A stretch of DNA of 53,585 bases, from NCBI GenBank assembly GCA_902570125.1, contig CACFXK010000008.1:1-53585 (forward strand), written 5' to 3'. The notes under the pieces are model-generated. The model saw only the letters and a list, made by a program, of their open reading frames with translations. It was not told the DNA's origin and did not search any database. Positions 16,677 through 26,030 of the stretch are shown here, one piece after another. A program made the translations under genes and the position numbers. Numbering within the stretch: position 1 is the stretch's first letter; each line of letters opens with the position of its first letter. The DNA is from an uncultured Pelagibacteraceae bacterium. Its GTDB lineage: Bacteria; Pseudomonadota; Alphaproteobacteria; Pelagibacterales; Pelagibacteraceae.

Positions 16677-18116
16677 ATGGTTATTAAATACCTTTTAAAA
16701 TTATTTTTAGTTTTTATTTTTTTTGTGTCTATCAATCAATCTAAAGCTGACTTTTTTAAAGATATTACATCTTTGATTGAAAATAATGATTTTAGACTGA
16801 GTTACGGTGTGTCTGTTACAGACATAAACCAAGATAATAAATATGAATTTGTCGTTACTGGGTTTGGTTTTTCTAACTTAGCATTGTCTTACCAAAATGG
16901 GAAACTTATAAATATAAATAAAAATGAAATCTTTGATGACGCTAAAAGAAAAACAATTGGAGTTGCTGCTTGCGATATTGATCAAGATGGCTTTGAAGAA
17001 ATATATTTTTTAAATACCGACACCTATAGTGGAGAAAAAAAATATTCAGATAGATTGATTGATACCATTAGTGATGGTTTTATTGATTTATTTGAAAAAG
17101 GAATTAATAAAAAAAATTTAAACCTAACTGCTGGTAGGTCTGTTGTTTGTGTGGATAGAAATGGTGATGGAAAATATGGCATATATGTTGCCAATTACGG
17201 GGGTCCGACTAGGTTTTATGAACAAAATTCCGGGCAAATACTGGATTTAGCAGAGCAGCTAAAAATTGATAAAATAACTGGTGGAAGAGCTGTGGTTGCA
17301 GGAAATATTTTATCAGGAAAAACTGACATATTTGCTGCAAACGAAAGAGGAAAAAATTTTTTATATTATAATTCTGACGGTTTCTTTCAGGATATAGCTA
17401 AGGATTATAAAATTGATGATCAATATGAAAATGGAAGAGGCACAACATTATCAGACATACTTTATAGAGGAAGATTAGATATAATCACATCCAATTGGAA
17501 TGGTTACCATAGGGCTTTTGTATTAGAGGATAACAAATTTAAAGATATCGCTACTCCAACCTATAATATTCCTACTAGAATTAGAACAGTGATATCAGCG
17601 GATTTTGATAATGATGGCTATGATGAAATATTCATGAATAATATTGGTGAACCAAATAAATTATTCAAAATAAAAGAAAATGGTTTTTTTGAAGAGATAA
17701 AAATTCAAAATGCTTACGAGTCTAACGGCTTAGGAACAGGAGCAGCAGTTGCGGATATAGATGATGATGGAATTTTAGAATTATTAGTTTCTCACGGAGA
17801 ATCTGGCATGCAACCACTAACAATGTATAAAGCTGATATTAAAAAAGACTTCAATTATCTAAGAATTAAACCATTAAATAAGTATGGTGCACCTGCAAGA
17901 GGAGCTACTGTTATACTAAATTCTAACTTAAGGAATCATGCCAAAACCATTGATGCTGGTTCTGGATATTTATGTCAAATGGAACCCATTGCTCATTATG
18001 GCATCAGAGAGAGTGAAAAAAATATTTCAGTAAAAATAGTATGGACTGATGGTTCTTCGCAGTCACTAAAAATAAATGAATTTAATAAAACAATAGAAGT
18101 AAATCAAAAAAGATAG
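16677..18116 (+). CDS. Exported FG-GAP/VCBS repeat protein with C-terminal ASPIC/UnbV domain (CRTAC1-like)
   Basis: 479 residues. A signal peptide (hydrophobic LLKLFLVFIFFVSI, cleavage around SKA) leads into a seven-bladed-propeller-type series of calcium-binding loops: DINQDNKYE, DIDQDGFEE, DRNGDGKYG, DFDNDGYDE and DIDDDGILE. The last ~90 residues (ARGATVIL, AGSGYLCQMEPIAHYGI, VKIVWTDGSSQSL) match the ASPIC/UnbV domain of CRTAC1-like proteins. Likely periplasmic or surface exposed, Ca-dependent; ligand unknown. 56 nt upstream of another exported protein gene in the same orientation, so the two may act together. Confidence 0.87.
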   Translation: MVIKYLLKLFLVFIFFVSINQSKADFFKDITSLIENNDFRLSYGVSVTDINQDNKYEFVVTGFGFSNLALSYQNGKLININKNEIFDDAKRKTIGVAACDIDQDGFEEIYFLNTDTYSGEKKYSDRLIDTISDGFIDLFEKGINKKNLNLTAGRSVVCVDRNGDGKYGIYVANYGGPTRFYEQNSGQILDLAEQLKIDKITGGRAVVAGNILSGKTDIFAANERGKNFLYYNSDGFFQDIAKDYKIDDQYENGRGTTLSDILYRGRLDIITSNWNGYHRAFVLEDNKFKDIATPTYNIPTRIRTVISADFDNDGYDEIFMNNIGEPNKLFKIKENGFFEEIKIQNAYESNGLGTGAAVADIDDDGILELLVSHGESGMQPLTMYKADIKKDFNYLRIKPLNKYGAPARGATVILNSNLRNHAKTIDAGSGYLCQMEPIAHYGIRESEKNISVKIVWTDGSSQSLKINEFNKTIEVNQKR

Positions 18117-18172
18117 GACAATAAAACTCAATTCAATAATTAAAATAATTAAAGTATTCTAATTGGAAAATC

Positions 18173-18874
18173 ATGAACAAATTAAAATATTTTATAGTTT
18201 TTTTTCTTTTAATAACTTTTAGTTCGATAAAACCAACATATTCTAATCAATTTAATTATTATGCTGATTTAGTAAAAGATTGGCCAAAAATTTTCCCTGA
18301 CCAAAATAGAAATGCTGCAGGTCCAAAATTTTTTAAACATATTTTAACCAAAGAAATTACCTACCAAGATTTTATAGAATACAATAAGTTATATTGTGCT
18401 GTTTCTGGATCATTGATTGATCCAAACAGTAAACCAGAATTTGTTTATCTTAAAAATGTTGAAAATGAAGAGAAAATATGTGGATTTTATCATAAGTGTT
18501 GTTATCCATGCTCGTGTGATTTGATGAAATACTCTAAAGTAAAAAAAATGAAATATAATTTTACAGATGGTGAAAAAGAATTTTTTGTTCTCACAATAAA
18601 AAATCCCTGTGGTAAAAAAGATTTTCCAAGAGAAGTAAACAAGGATTATTTTTGTAATGGAAAAAAACTCGATAACAATCAAGTATTTGTATTAGATGAG
18701 AGACTAGTAATTGGTTTATTTCATAATGCTACAAAATGTAATTCTCAAAGCATTGCTGCTATTGATAGTCATGAGGTTACGGGACAATACTGCGAACTAA
18801 GAAATAATGCTCCTCTTGATGAAGTACAAGGTGGTATGGGAGATATATTTATAAGATTAGCAAAAGATAATTAA
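18173..18874 (+). CDS. Exported Cys-rich protein of unknown function
   Basis: 233 residues with a signal peptide (FIVFFLLITFSSI, cleavage near TYS-N). I do not recognise the family. The mature part holds about a dozen cysteines, with a dense cluster FYHKCCYPCSCDL near residues 105-117 and others in NPCGKKDF, DYFCNGK, ATKCNSQS and GQYCELRN. It ends with a Gly-rich EVQGGMGDIFIRLA. The Cys content suggests a disulphide-stabilised or metal-binding periplasmic fold. It follows the FG-GAP/UnbV gene. Its stop overlaps the stop of a small convergent ORF (TTAA). Confidence 0.75.
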   Translation: MNKLKYFIVFFLLITFSSIKPTYSNQFNYYADLVKDWPKIFPDQNRNAAGPKFFKHILTKEITYQDFIEYNKLYCAVSGSLIDPNSKPEFVYLKNVENEEKICGFYHKCCYPCSCDLMKYSKVKKMKYNFTDGEKEFFVLTIKNPCGKKDFPREVNKDYFCNGKKLDNNQVFVLDERLVIGLFHNATKCNSQSIAAIDSHEVTGQYCELRNNAPLDEVQGGMGDIFIRLAKDN

Positions 18875-18972
18875 ATTATTCCAATTCCCTCTTTATAAAA
18901 ATAGGCACCTAGAATTAGAATTGCTAAAACATAAATAATACCAAAAATTGTATATTTGATTTTTTTTTTCAT
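18871..18972 (-). CDS. Small single-span membrane peptide downstream of dnaJ
   Basis: 33 codons starting directly after the dnaJ stop (TAG then ATG, 18970-18972). The peptide starts with the basic MKKKIKY, followed by one hydrophobic helix (TIFGIIYVLAILILGAYF) and KEGIGII. The basic start and single membrane span fit an inner-membrane microprotein with N-in orientation. It fills the gap between dnaJ and the convergent gene exactly, with a 4-nt stop overlap. Function unknown. Expression is inferred from position only. Confidence 0.5.
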   Translation of the reverse strand: MKKKIKYTIFGIIYVLAILILGAYFYKEGIGII

Positions 18973-20103
18973 CTAATTTTTCCAAAAACTTTTTGCTTTT
19001 TTAAAGAATTTTTTAATACTTGGATTTGATTTTTCATTTTCTATTTCTCTAAATTTTTCAAGTAACTCTTTTTGTTCTTTATTTAAAGATACTGGTACCT
19101 CAGTGTTCACCTGAACATAAAGATCCCCATAATCATTTCCTCTCATTAATGGCATTCCTTTTTCCTTTAATCTAAATTGTTTACCACTTTGTGTTCCAGC
19201 TGGGATTTTTATCTTTGCTTTCCCACCGTCTATTGTTGGTATTTTTATTTCTGCTCCTAAAGCAGCGTCTGCAATTGATATTGGGCATTCAAAAAATAAA
19301 TTTTCTTCAGACCTTTTGAAAAGTTCATGAGAATTTACATTAATAAATAAATAAAGATCACCATTGCTAGCTCCTCTTGAACCTGCCTCACCTTTCCCAG
19401 ACAATCGAATTCTAGTGCCATCATCAACACCCTTAGGAATCGTCACTGAAAGTCTCTTACTTGTTTGTTTTTTACCTGTACCCCCACAATTTGAACATGG
19501 GTGAGTTATTTGTTCACCGGAACCTGCACACTGAGGGCAAGTTTGTTGTACAGTAAAAAACCCCTGGCTTGAGCGAACTTGTCCATGTCCTCCACACATT
19601 GAACACGTGCTTGCACTATAACCTGGTTTTGAACCTGATCCGTTACAAACATCACATTTATCAGAAGTTGAGAATTTAATATCTTGTTTTTTTCCAGCAT
19701 AAGCCTCCTCTAAACTTATAGAGAGATCATATCTTAAATCAGAGCCACGGTTATTAGATCTTCTTGATCTTCTTCCACCTCCACCAAAACCCTCGCCAAA
19801 AAAGTCTTCAAAGATATCTGAAAAAGAGCCAGAAAAGTCAAAATTTCCGAAACCGCCTCTTCCACCTCCGCCACCATTTTCAAATGCAGCATGTCCAAAA
19901 TTGTCGTAATTTTGTTTTCTCTCTGAATTTGATAAAACGTGATAAGCTTCAGAGGCTTCTTTAAATTTTTCCTCTGCTCCTTTGTCACCTTTATTTTTAT
20001 CTGGGTGATATTTTACTGCTTGTTTTCTATAAGCTGCTTTTATTTGATCTGGACCAGCACTCTTTTCAACACCCAAAACATCGTAGTAATCTCTTTTTGC
20101 CAT
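18973..20103 (-). CDS. dnaJ: Chaperone protein DnaJ
   Basis: 376 residues, standard type I DnaJ. J domain with the HPD motif in YHPDKNKG; a Gly/Phe-rich linker; four CxxCxGxG zinc repeats (CDVCNGSG, CSMCGGHG, CPQCAGSG, CSNCGGTG); and a C-terminal substrate-binding domain. It stimulates DnaK ATPase and delivers clients. It lies 28 nt downstream of dnaK in the grpE-dnaK-dnaJ block. Confidence 0.99.
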   Translation of the reverse strand: MAKRDYYDVLGVEKSAGPDQIKAAYRKQAVKYHPDKNKGDKGAEEKFKEASEAYHVLSNSERKQNYDNFGHAAFENGGGGGRGGFGNFDFSGSFSDIFEDFFGEGFGGGGRRSRRSNNRGSDLRYDLSISLEEAYAGKKQDIKFSTSDKCDVCNGSGSKPGYSASTCSMCGGHGQVRSSQGFFTVQQTCPQCAGSGEQITHPCSNCGGTGKKQTSKRLSVTIPKGVDDGTRIRLSGKGEAGSRGASNGDLYLFINVNSHELFKRSEENLFFECPISIADAALGAEIKIPTIDGGKAKIKIPAGTQSGKQFRLKEKGMPLMRGNDYGDLYVQVNTEVPVSLNKEQKELLEKFREIENEKSNPSIKKFFKKAKSFWKN

Positions 20104-20131
20104 AACTAGTTATAGACAAATGGTTGATAGT

Positions 20132-22051
20132 TTAGGCGCTTTTTTCTTTATCGTCTTTTACTTCTTCAAAGTCTGCATCAACAACATTATCGTCTTTTTT
20201 CCCTTCATCCTTTGCATCTTTAGGTGCATCACCAGGTTTTGTACTTTGTTGTGATTTGTAAATAGCTTCGCCTAGTTTCATTGAAGCTTGAACCAAATCT
20301 TGAGTTTTCTTTTTAATTTCCTCTACATCAGTTCCTTTTAATGCGTTTCTTACATTTGCAGATGCATCTTCAATAGCTTTTTTATCTGCATCAGAAACAT
20401 TGCTACCATGTTCTTTTAAATTTTTTTCAGTAGAATGAAGCAAAGTATCAGCTTGGTTTCTCGCATCTACAGCTTCTCTTTTCTTTTTGTCAGCTTCTTT
20501 ATTTGTCTCAGCATCCTTAACCATTTGGTTAATTTCATCATCACTTAAACCACCTGAGGCTTGAATTTGAATCTTTTGTTCTTTACCAGTCCCTTTATCT
20601 TTTGCAGAAACATTTACAATTCCATTTGCGTCGATATCGAATGTAACTTCAATTTGAGGAACACCTCTTGGAGCTGGAGCTATACCTACTAGCTCAAAAT
20701 TACCTAAAATCTTGTTGTCAGAGGCCATATCTCTTTCACCTTGCAAAACTCTAATTGAGACTGCAGGTTGGTTATCTTCTGCAGTCGAGAAAACTTGACT
20801 TTTTTTAGTTGGTATTGTTGTATTTTTTTCTATCAATTTAGTTGAAACTCCACCTAAAGTTTCTATTCCGAGCGAGAGCGGTGTAACGTCTAATAATAGA
20901 ACGTCTTTAACATCTCCTTGTAAAACTCCTGCTTGAATAGCTGCACCCATTGCAACAACTTCATCAGGATTTACAGATTTGTTTGGCTCTTTTCCAAAGA
21001 AATTTTTAACTTCTTCTATTACTTTTGGCATTCTAGTCATTCCACCGACAAGTATTATCTCATCAATTTCACTTGCACTTAAACCAGCGTCCTTAAGAGC
21101 TGTTTCGCAAGGTGGAATAGTTCTAGAAATAAGATCTTCAACAAGAGCCTCAAGTTTTGCTCTAGTCATTTTCATATTAATATGTTTTGGTCCAGTTTTA
21201 TCTGCTGTAATAAATGGTAAATTTATCTCAGTTTGAGCAGCAGATGATAATTCAATTTTTGCTTTTTCTGCAGCTTCCTTAAGTCTTTGTAATGCTAATT
21301 TATCTGATTTTAAATCAATACCATTTTCTTTTTTAAATTCATTTAATAAGTAATCAACAATTGTATTATCAAAGTCTTCACCACCAAGGAAAGTGTCTCC
21401 ATTCGTTGATTTAACTTCAAATACTCCATCTCCTAACTCAAGAATTGATACATCAAAAGTACCTCCCCCCAAATCATAAACTGCAATTTTATTGTTTGCT
21501 TTTTTGTCTAGTCCATAAGCAAGTGCCGCTGCTGTTGGCTCGTTAATAATTCTTAAAACTTCTAAGCCTGCAATTTTACCAGCATCTTTAGTTGCTTGTC
21601 TCTGTGCATCATTAAAATAAGCAGGAACAGTTATTACAGCTTTAGAAACTTCTTGGCCTAAATATTTTTCAGCAGTTTCTTTCATTTTTTGAAGTGTAAA
21701 AGCAGAAATCTGTGATGGAGAGTATTTGTTGCCCTTTGCTTCAATCCAAGCATCTCCTTTATCAGAGTTAACTATTTTAAAAGGCGCAGTCTCAACATCT
21801 TTTTTAACAGAAGGATCATCAAAATTTCTTCCTATTAATCTTTTAACAGCAAATATTGTATTTTGAGGATTAGTTACTGCCTGTCTTTTAGCGGGTTGCC
21901 CAATTAATTTCTCGTCATTATCAGAAAATGCAACTACAGAAGGTGTTGTTCTTGCACCTTCAGCATTTTCTAAAACTTTAGCTTGCGTACCCTCCATGAC
22001 GGCTACACAAGAGTTTGTTGTTCCTAAATCTATTCCAATTACTTTGCTCAT
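20132..22051 (-). CDS. dnaK: Chaperone protein DnaK (Hsp70)
   Basis: 639 residues, full length. N-terminal [50 protein letters not shown] and [19 protein letters not shown] mark the ATPase domain. The substrate domain and acidic helical tail follow, ending DKEKSA. It folds and protects proteins together with DnaJ and GrpE. 79 nt separate it from grpE. I found no CIRCE inverted repeat and no hrcA gene here, so HrcA control is unlikely. Confidence 0.99.
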   Translation of the reverse strand: MSKVIGIDLGTTNSCVAVMEGTQAKVLENAEGARTTPSVVAFSDNDEKLIGQPAKRQAVTNPQNTIFAVKRLIGRNFDDPSVKKDVETAPFKIVNSDKGDAWIEAKGNKYSPSQISAFTLQKMKETAEKYLGQEVSKAVITVPAYFNDAQRQATKDAGKIAGLEVLRIINEPTAAALAYGLDKKANNKIAVYDLGGGTFDVSILELGDGVFEVKSTNGDTFLGGEDFDNTIVDYLLNEFKKENGIDLKSDKLALQRLKEAAEKAKIELSSAAQTEINLPFITADKTGPKHINMKMTRAKLEALVEDLISRTIPPCETALKDAGLSASEIDEIILVGGMTRMPKVIEEVKNFFGKEPNKSVNPDEVVAMGAAIQAGVLQGDVKDVLLLDVTPLSLGIETLGGVSTKLIEKNTTIPTKKSQVFSTAEDNQPAVSIRVLQGERDMASDNKILGNFELVGIAPAPRGVPQIEVTFDIDANGIVNVSAKDKGTGKEQKIQIQASGGLSDDEINQMVKDAETNKEADKKKREAVDARNQADTLLHSTEKNLKEHGSNVSDADKKAIEDASANVRNALKGTDVEEIKKKTQDLVQASMKLGEAIYKSQQSTKPGDAPKDAKDEGKKDDNVVDADFEEVKDDKEKSA

Positions 22052-22130
22052 AATTTAATTCCTAAGCGACATATAAGTGTTAATTATTAGACTACAACCG
22101 TCTACAAAATTTAAATTTTGGTTGATTTTA

Positions 22131-22778
22131 TTAGTTTTTTTCATCTTTTTGGTCCTTTTTTTCTTCATCTTTTGCTTTTTTTTTTGAAACACCAACCAAA
22201 GAAGGTCTCAACAATCTATCTTTCATCATAAAACCTTTTTGAATTTCTTGAACTATTGTTCCCGGCTCTTTTGAATCATCCTCAACTTCCATCATCGCTT
22301 GATGAAGATTTGGGTCAAGTTTTTCATTAATTGACTTTATAGGCTCAATATTATTTTTTTTAAATATTGAAAGCATATCGTTGTTTATAATGTCTAAATG
22401 ATCTAAGATTTTTTTGAGTGCATCTGTATTCTTTAATTTTTGATCATTCTCTAATGCCACTTTCGATCTCTCAAGATTATCTAATAGGTTTAATGCCTCT
22501 TTAGCAAAAGAATATCCACCGTATTCGTATGCTTCGTCTCTTTCTTTTTCAAACCTACGTCTTTGATTTTCCATCTCCGCAAATGTTCTTGCTACTTTAT
22601 CTTTGAGTGTTTCTAACTCTTGTTCAGGAGTTAATTTTTCGTCCTCTTTTATCTCTGACTCTGATTTATTATCTTCATTTTTTTGATCTGAAACATCATT
22701 TTCTGCTGTTTGAGATTTAATGCCATCATTTTCAACCGTACTATTATCTATATCTTCTTTTAATTCTTCTTTGTCCAT
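22131..22778 (-). CDS. grpE: Nucleotide exchange factor GrpE
   Basis: 215 residues. A long acidic, disordered N-terminal region (~60 residues) precedes a coiled coil (LKDKVARTFAEMENQRRRFEKERDEA) and the beta domain. The signature segment NLHQAMMEVEDDSKEPGTIVQEIQKGF and RLLRPSLVGVSK are typical. It exchanges ADP on DnaK. First gene of the minus-strand chaperone operon. Only 35 nt separate it from the divergent rdgB gene, so both promoters must lie in or near that gap. Confidence 0.98.
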   Translation of the reverse strand: MDKEELKEDIDNSTVENDGIKSQTAENDVSDQKNEDNKSESEIKEDEKLTPEQELETLKDKVARTFAEMENQRRRFEKERDEAYEYGGYSFAKEALNLLDNLERSKVALENDQKLKNTDALKKILDHLDIINNDMLSIFKKNNIEPIKSINEKLDPNLHQAMMEVEDDSKEPGTIVQEIQKGFMMKDRLLRPSLVGVSKKKAKDEEKKDQKDEKN

Positions 22779-22813
22779 ATTGTTTATATGGTAAGAAAAA
22801 GTATAATTTCTAG

Positions 22814-23416
22814 ATGCCTAAAAAAAAAATTAAAGAGATATTCATTGGCTCAAATAACAAAGGAAAACTAAAGGAAATAGCAGATCTATTACCTAAAACT
22901 TTAAAAATATATTCAAATTTAGACTTCAAAATACCAAGTCCAAAAGAAACCGGGGCTACTTTTGACGAAAATTCTCTTCTGAAAGCAAAATATTTTTCAA
23001 AAAAAACTAATAAAATTTGTATGTCAGACGACTCAGGAATCGAGATCGATATTTTAAATAAAGCACCTGGGATATACTCAGCAGATTGGTCAGGAAAAAA
23101 AAGAAATTTCAATTTAGCTATCAAAAAAGTTTACAAAGAAATTTCCAAAAAAGATAAAAATTGGAAAAAAAGAAGATTGAGTGCAAGGTTTGTTTGCGTA
23201 CTCACTATTTTTTGGCCAAATGGTCAATTTGTAAGTAAAATTGGTAAAATTGAAGGACGCATATCCAATTTGAAGAAAGGAAAAAATGGTTTCGGGTACG
23301 ATCCAATTTTTATTCCTAAGGGAAAAAGATTAACTTTTGGTGAGATGAATCCTAACGAAAAATACAGAATAGACCATCGTTCAAATGCATTTAAAAAAAT
23401 TAAAAAATTTTTTTAA
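22814..23416 (+). CDS. rdgB: Non-canonical purine NTP pyrophosphatase (RdgB/HAM1)
   Basis: 200 residues. SNNKGKLKEI at the N terminus, SDDSGIEIDILNKAPGIYSA (substrate/metal site), then KKGKNGFGYDPIFIPKG and FGEMNPNEKYRIDHRSNAF are the family signatures. It hydrolyses ITP, dITP and XTP to monophosphates to keep them out of nucleic acids. Divergent from grpE. Its 3' end overlaps the convergent LpoA-like gene by 17 nt. Confidence 0.97.
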   Translation: MPKKKIKEIFIGSNNKGKLKEIADLLPKTLKIYSNLDFKIPSPKETGATFDENSLLKAKYFSKKTNKICMSDDSGIEIDILNKAPGIYSADWSGKKRNFNLAIKKVYKEISKKDKNWKKRRLSARFVCVLTIFWPNGQFVSKIGKIEGRISNLKKGKNGFGYDPIFIPKGKRLTFGEMNPNEKYRIDHRSNAFKKIKKFF

Positions 23417-24551
23417 ATTTATTATCTTCAACGCTATAGAAGTTTAGTTGATGGGTAATAGTATTTTTGCTTATTTCAAAAACCCCTATTTTTCCCTTAA
23501 ATTTGTTATTTTTATAGAATATTTTTTTTGAGATTTGAAAATCATTTTCATAAATTAAAAAATAGACTAATCCAACTAAATCATAGCTTAAAAATGAAAG
23601 TTGATCTCCTTCTAAACCGTAAGTATTTTTGAAATCATTCATAAATAATTCGTAATTACTTTTATTTATCGATGGAAAATATATTGGATGTAGAGAATTT
23701 TCTTTTAAAAGACTCTTATCAAACCATTGATTCAAGGTTATATAAGAAATTCTTTTTGATGAGACATCAGTATAAAGAAGAGATGTGGCTACACTTTTCA
23801 AATTTTCGTCAAAATCAGCTATAATAACAGAGTCAAAATTAATACTTCCAAGTGTATCTTTTTTCATTAAATTTTGTATTTTTTTATCTTTGTCTTTAAA
23901 TGATAAGCTTTCTAATCTTTTTATTTCGTTTTTAAGATTATCTTTTCTTACATTATATTTTGTTAAATCTTCAATTTGTTTAGTAAGTTTAGTTGGCTCT
24001 CTGTCATAATAAAATACTTCTTTATGCTTAATGTTTGTTTTATTAATTGCTTGTTCTATTTCTTGTTTAAATTGTGATCTTGGAATTAAAAAAATACTTT
24101 TTGAGAGATTATTTTTTTCATTGAATTTTTTTATCGTTTGTAATTGTGATATAGCGTTAACTCCAGCACTAATCACATTTTTTGGATTGTCGATTAACTT
24201 ATTTGTAAAAGATATGAATGTTATTTCTTTAAGATCATCAAGATATTTAGTGCTTTCGTTAAATACTGGCCCAATGATTATTTTTACATCCTCTTTATAC
24301 AATTCTGTAGATACCTTTAAAGCATCAATGGGATTTGATTTTGTATCTCTTGGAATTATCTCGATTCTTTCATCATTAATTTTATTTACAGCCATTCTGA
24401 TTGATTTAACGATTCTTTCACCAATTAAAGAATTTTCACCACTTAATGGAACAATCAATCCAATCTTAATTTTTTCGGATGCAAAAATATTTTGATTAAA
24501 AAAGCAGTTAGTTAATGCAAAAAAAATTAACAATTTGATTAAAGTTTTCAT
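23400..24551 (-). CDS. Penicillin-binding protein activator (LpoA/LppC-like periplasmic-binding fold)
   Basis: 383 residues. The N-terminal signal (LLIFFALTNCFFN) contains a Cys; a lipobox-like TNC makes a lipoprotein possible. The body starts KIKIGLIVPLSGENSLIGERIVKSIRMAV, the opening of a type I periplasmic-binding (Peripla_BP_6) domain, with IIGPVFNESTKYL and DSVIIADFDEN further on. Alphaproteobacteria commonly encode this LppC-like protein divergently from rsmI, as here. Relatives stimulate peptidoglycan synthases. No N-terminal TPR domain is seen, unlike E. coli LpoA. An ABC-transporter binding protein is a less likely alternative. Confidence 0.8.
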   Translation of the reverse strand: MKTLIKLLIFFALTNCFFNQNIFASEKIKIGLIVPLSGENSLIGERIVKSIRMAVNKINDERIEIIPRDTKSNPIDALKVSTELYKEDVKIIIGPVFNESTKYLDDLKEITFISFTNKLIDNPKNVISAGVNAISQLQTIKKFNEKNNLSKSIFLIPRSQFKQEIEQAINKTNIKHKEVFYYDREPTKLTKQIEDLTKYNVRKDNLKNEIKRLESLSFKDKDKKIQNLMKKDTLGSINFDSVIIADFDENLKSVATSLLYTDVSSKRISYITLNQWFDKSLLKENSLHPIYFPSINKSNYELFMNDFKNTYGLEGDQLSFLSYDLVGLVYFLIYENDFQISKKIFYKNNKFKGKIGVFEISKNTITHQLNFYSVEDNKFKKIF

Positions 24552-24587
24552 TTAAGTTTTAATAATATAATTAGTTAAACAATTCTT

Positions 24588-25439
24588 ATGAATTTGAACA
24601 ATAATAAATTTAAACCTGGGCTATATTGTGTTGCCACACCAATTGGAAATATGGGTGATATTTCATTCAGGGCTATTAAAATCCTTCAAGAGTCTGACCT
24701 AATTTTATGTGAGGATACAAGAGTTACAAAAAAAATACTTCAAAAATTCGAAATAAATAAAAAACTAATTTCAAATCATAAGTTTAATGAAAATAAAAAT
24801 TTAGAAAAGGTCATTGAGATTTTGAAAAATAACAAAATAGTATCACTAGTTTCAGATGCTGGAACACCTACGGTTTCTGATCCTGGAAGAATATTAGTTA
24901 AAGAGTGTAAAAAAAATGAAATTGAAATTTTTCCAATTCCTGGTGCATCCGCAGTAAGTGCTGCAATATCAATAAGTGGTTTTTCTGATAATTTTTATTT
25001 TTGTGGGTTTCCTCCTGAAAAACAAAATCAAATTAAAAAATTATTTAAAAATTTATCATCACTTGAGAGTTCAATTGTATTTTTCATATCTCCAAATAAA
25101 CTTGAAAAAAGAATTAATGATATAAAAGAATTTTTTTCTAATAGAGATATCGTAATTTGCAGAGAAATTACAAAATATCATGAAGAATATATTAGAACTT
25201 CAGTAATAGACTTATCAAATGTAAATTTTTCAAGAAAAGGTGAGTTAACAGTAGTTATTTCCGAACCAAAAAAAGAAAAATTAAGTTTTAAAGAACTTGA
25301 AGAATCAGATAAAAAAAAGATAAATAAATTAATTCAAAAAATGTCTATTAAAGATATTGTAAAAAAAATCTCAGAAGATAGAGAAATTTCTAAAAAGCTT
25401 ATCTATAATTATTGTCTTGAAATTAAAAATGAAAATTAG
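24588..25439 (+). CDS. rsmI: 16S rRNA (cytidine-1402-2'-O)-methyltransferase RsmI
   Basis: 283 residues. N-terminal GLYCVATPIGNMGDISFRA, CEDTRVTKK and VSLVSDAGTPTVSDPGRIL are the tetrapyrrole-methylase-fold signatures of RsmI. The segment PIPGASAVSAAISISGF follows. It 2'-O-methylates C1402 in the ribosomal P site. It overlaps the BON-domain gene; in many relatives yraN lies between rsmI and that gene, but it is absent here. Confidence 0.97.
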   Translation: MNLNNNKFKPGLYCVATPIGNMGDISFRAIKILQESDLILCEDTRVTKKILQKFEINKKLISNHKFNENKNLEKVIEILKNNKIVSLVSDAGTPTVSDPGRILVKECKKNEIEIFPIPGASAVSAAISISGFSDNFYFCGFPPEKQNQIKKLFKNLSSLESSIVFFISPNKLEKRINDIKEFFSNRDIVICREITKYHEEYIRTSVIDLSNVNFSRKGELTVVISEPKKEKLSFKELEESDKKKINKLIQKMSIKDIVKKISEDREISKKLIYNYCLEIKNEN

Positions 25440-26022
25440 AAAGATCATAATTCTTTTAAGTTTTATTATTCTTTCAAGTTGTGTTGGCTATTCCTCGACA
25501 GGGGTTTTAGGAACTGGAGTTTCAATAGCTTTAGACCCTAGAAGTTTAGGTACGCAAATAGATGATTCATTAATGCAACAAAATCTTAGGGCGAGATTAT
25601 TATCAGAAAATAAAAGTTATATTATTTCAGTAAAAACTAAAATACTTGATGGACGAATATTTCTTACAGGAAAAGTTAATTCAGTTGAAGATAAACTTAA
25701 AATTACAAAGTTAGCATGGGAAATTAAAGGTGCTAGATCAGTTAATAATGATTTGCAAATTAAGGAAAAATTTGATTTTAAAAGATCTGCAAAAGATTTA
25801 CTTATAACATCTCAACTCAGAGCAGCTTTAATTAGTAGTAAGAAAATTAAAGCAGTTAATTATAATATCGATACCTACAAAAAAAATATTTATATCTATG
25901 GCATAGCTCAAAATAATATAGAGAGAGATGAAGTAACTAAAGAGGCTAAACAGATTTTAGATGTTGAAGATGTTATAACTAGTATATTTTTGGTTGATGA
26001 TCTAAGAGTTGTAAAAAAATAA
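25429..26022 (+). CDS. BON-domain lipoprotein (DolP/YraP-like)
   Basis: The frame is open from 25417, but ATG 25429 gives a clean lipoprotein signal: MKIRKIIILLSFIILSSC with lipobox LSSC. The result is 197 residues. Two BON-type repeats follow (LRARLLSENKSYIISVKTKILDGRIFLTGKV and LRAALISSKKIKAVNYNIDTYKKNIYIYGIA). Homologue DolP is an outer-membrane-anchored lipoprotein important for envelope integrity. Position directly after rsmI is conserved in proteobacteria. It overlaps rsmI by 11 nt. Confidence 0.85.
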   Translation: MKIRKIIILLSFIILSSCVGYSSTGVLGTGVSIALDPRSLGTQIDDSLMQQNLRARLLSENKSYIISVKTKILDGRIFLTGKVNSVEDKLKITKLAWEIKGARSVNNDLQIKEKFDFKRSAKDLLITSQLRAALISSKKIKAVNYNIDTYKKNIYIYGIAQNNIERDEVTKEAKQILDVEDVITSIFLVDDLRVVKK

Positions 26023-26030
26023 ATATAAAA

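Noticed and set aside
19604..19609. CACGTG inside dnaJ as another parS site
   Set aside because: The flanking bases do not match the TGTTTC/GAAACA arms.
22052..22813. CIRCE element or hrcA near grpE-dnaK
   Set aside because: No TTAGCACTC/GAGTGCTAA repeat in the two gaps and no hrcA-like ORF.
24031..24495. Open frame of 154 codons antisense to the LpoA-like gene
   Set aside because: A Phe/Leu/Ser-rich shadow of Lys/Glu-rich coding sequence; no recognisable motif.
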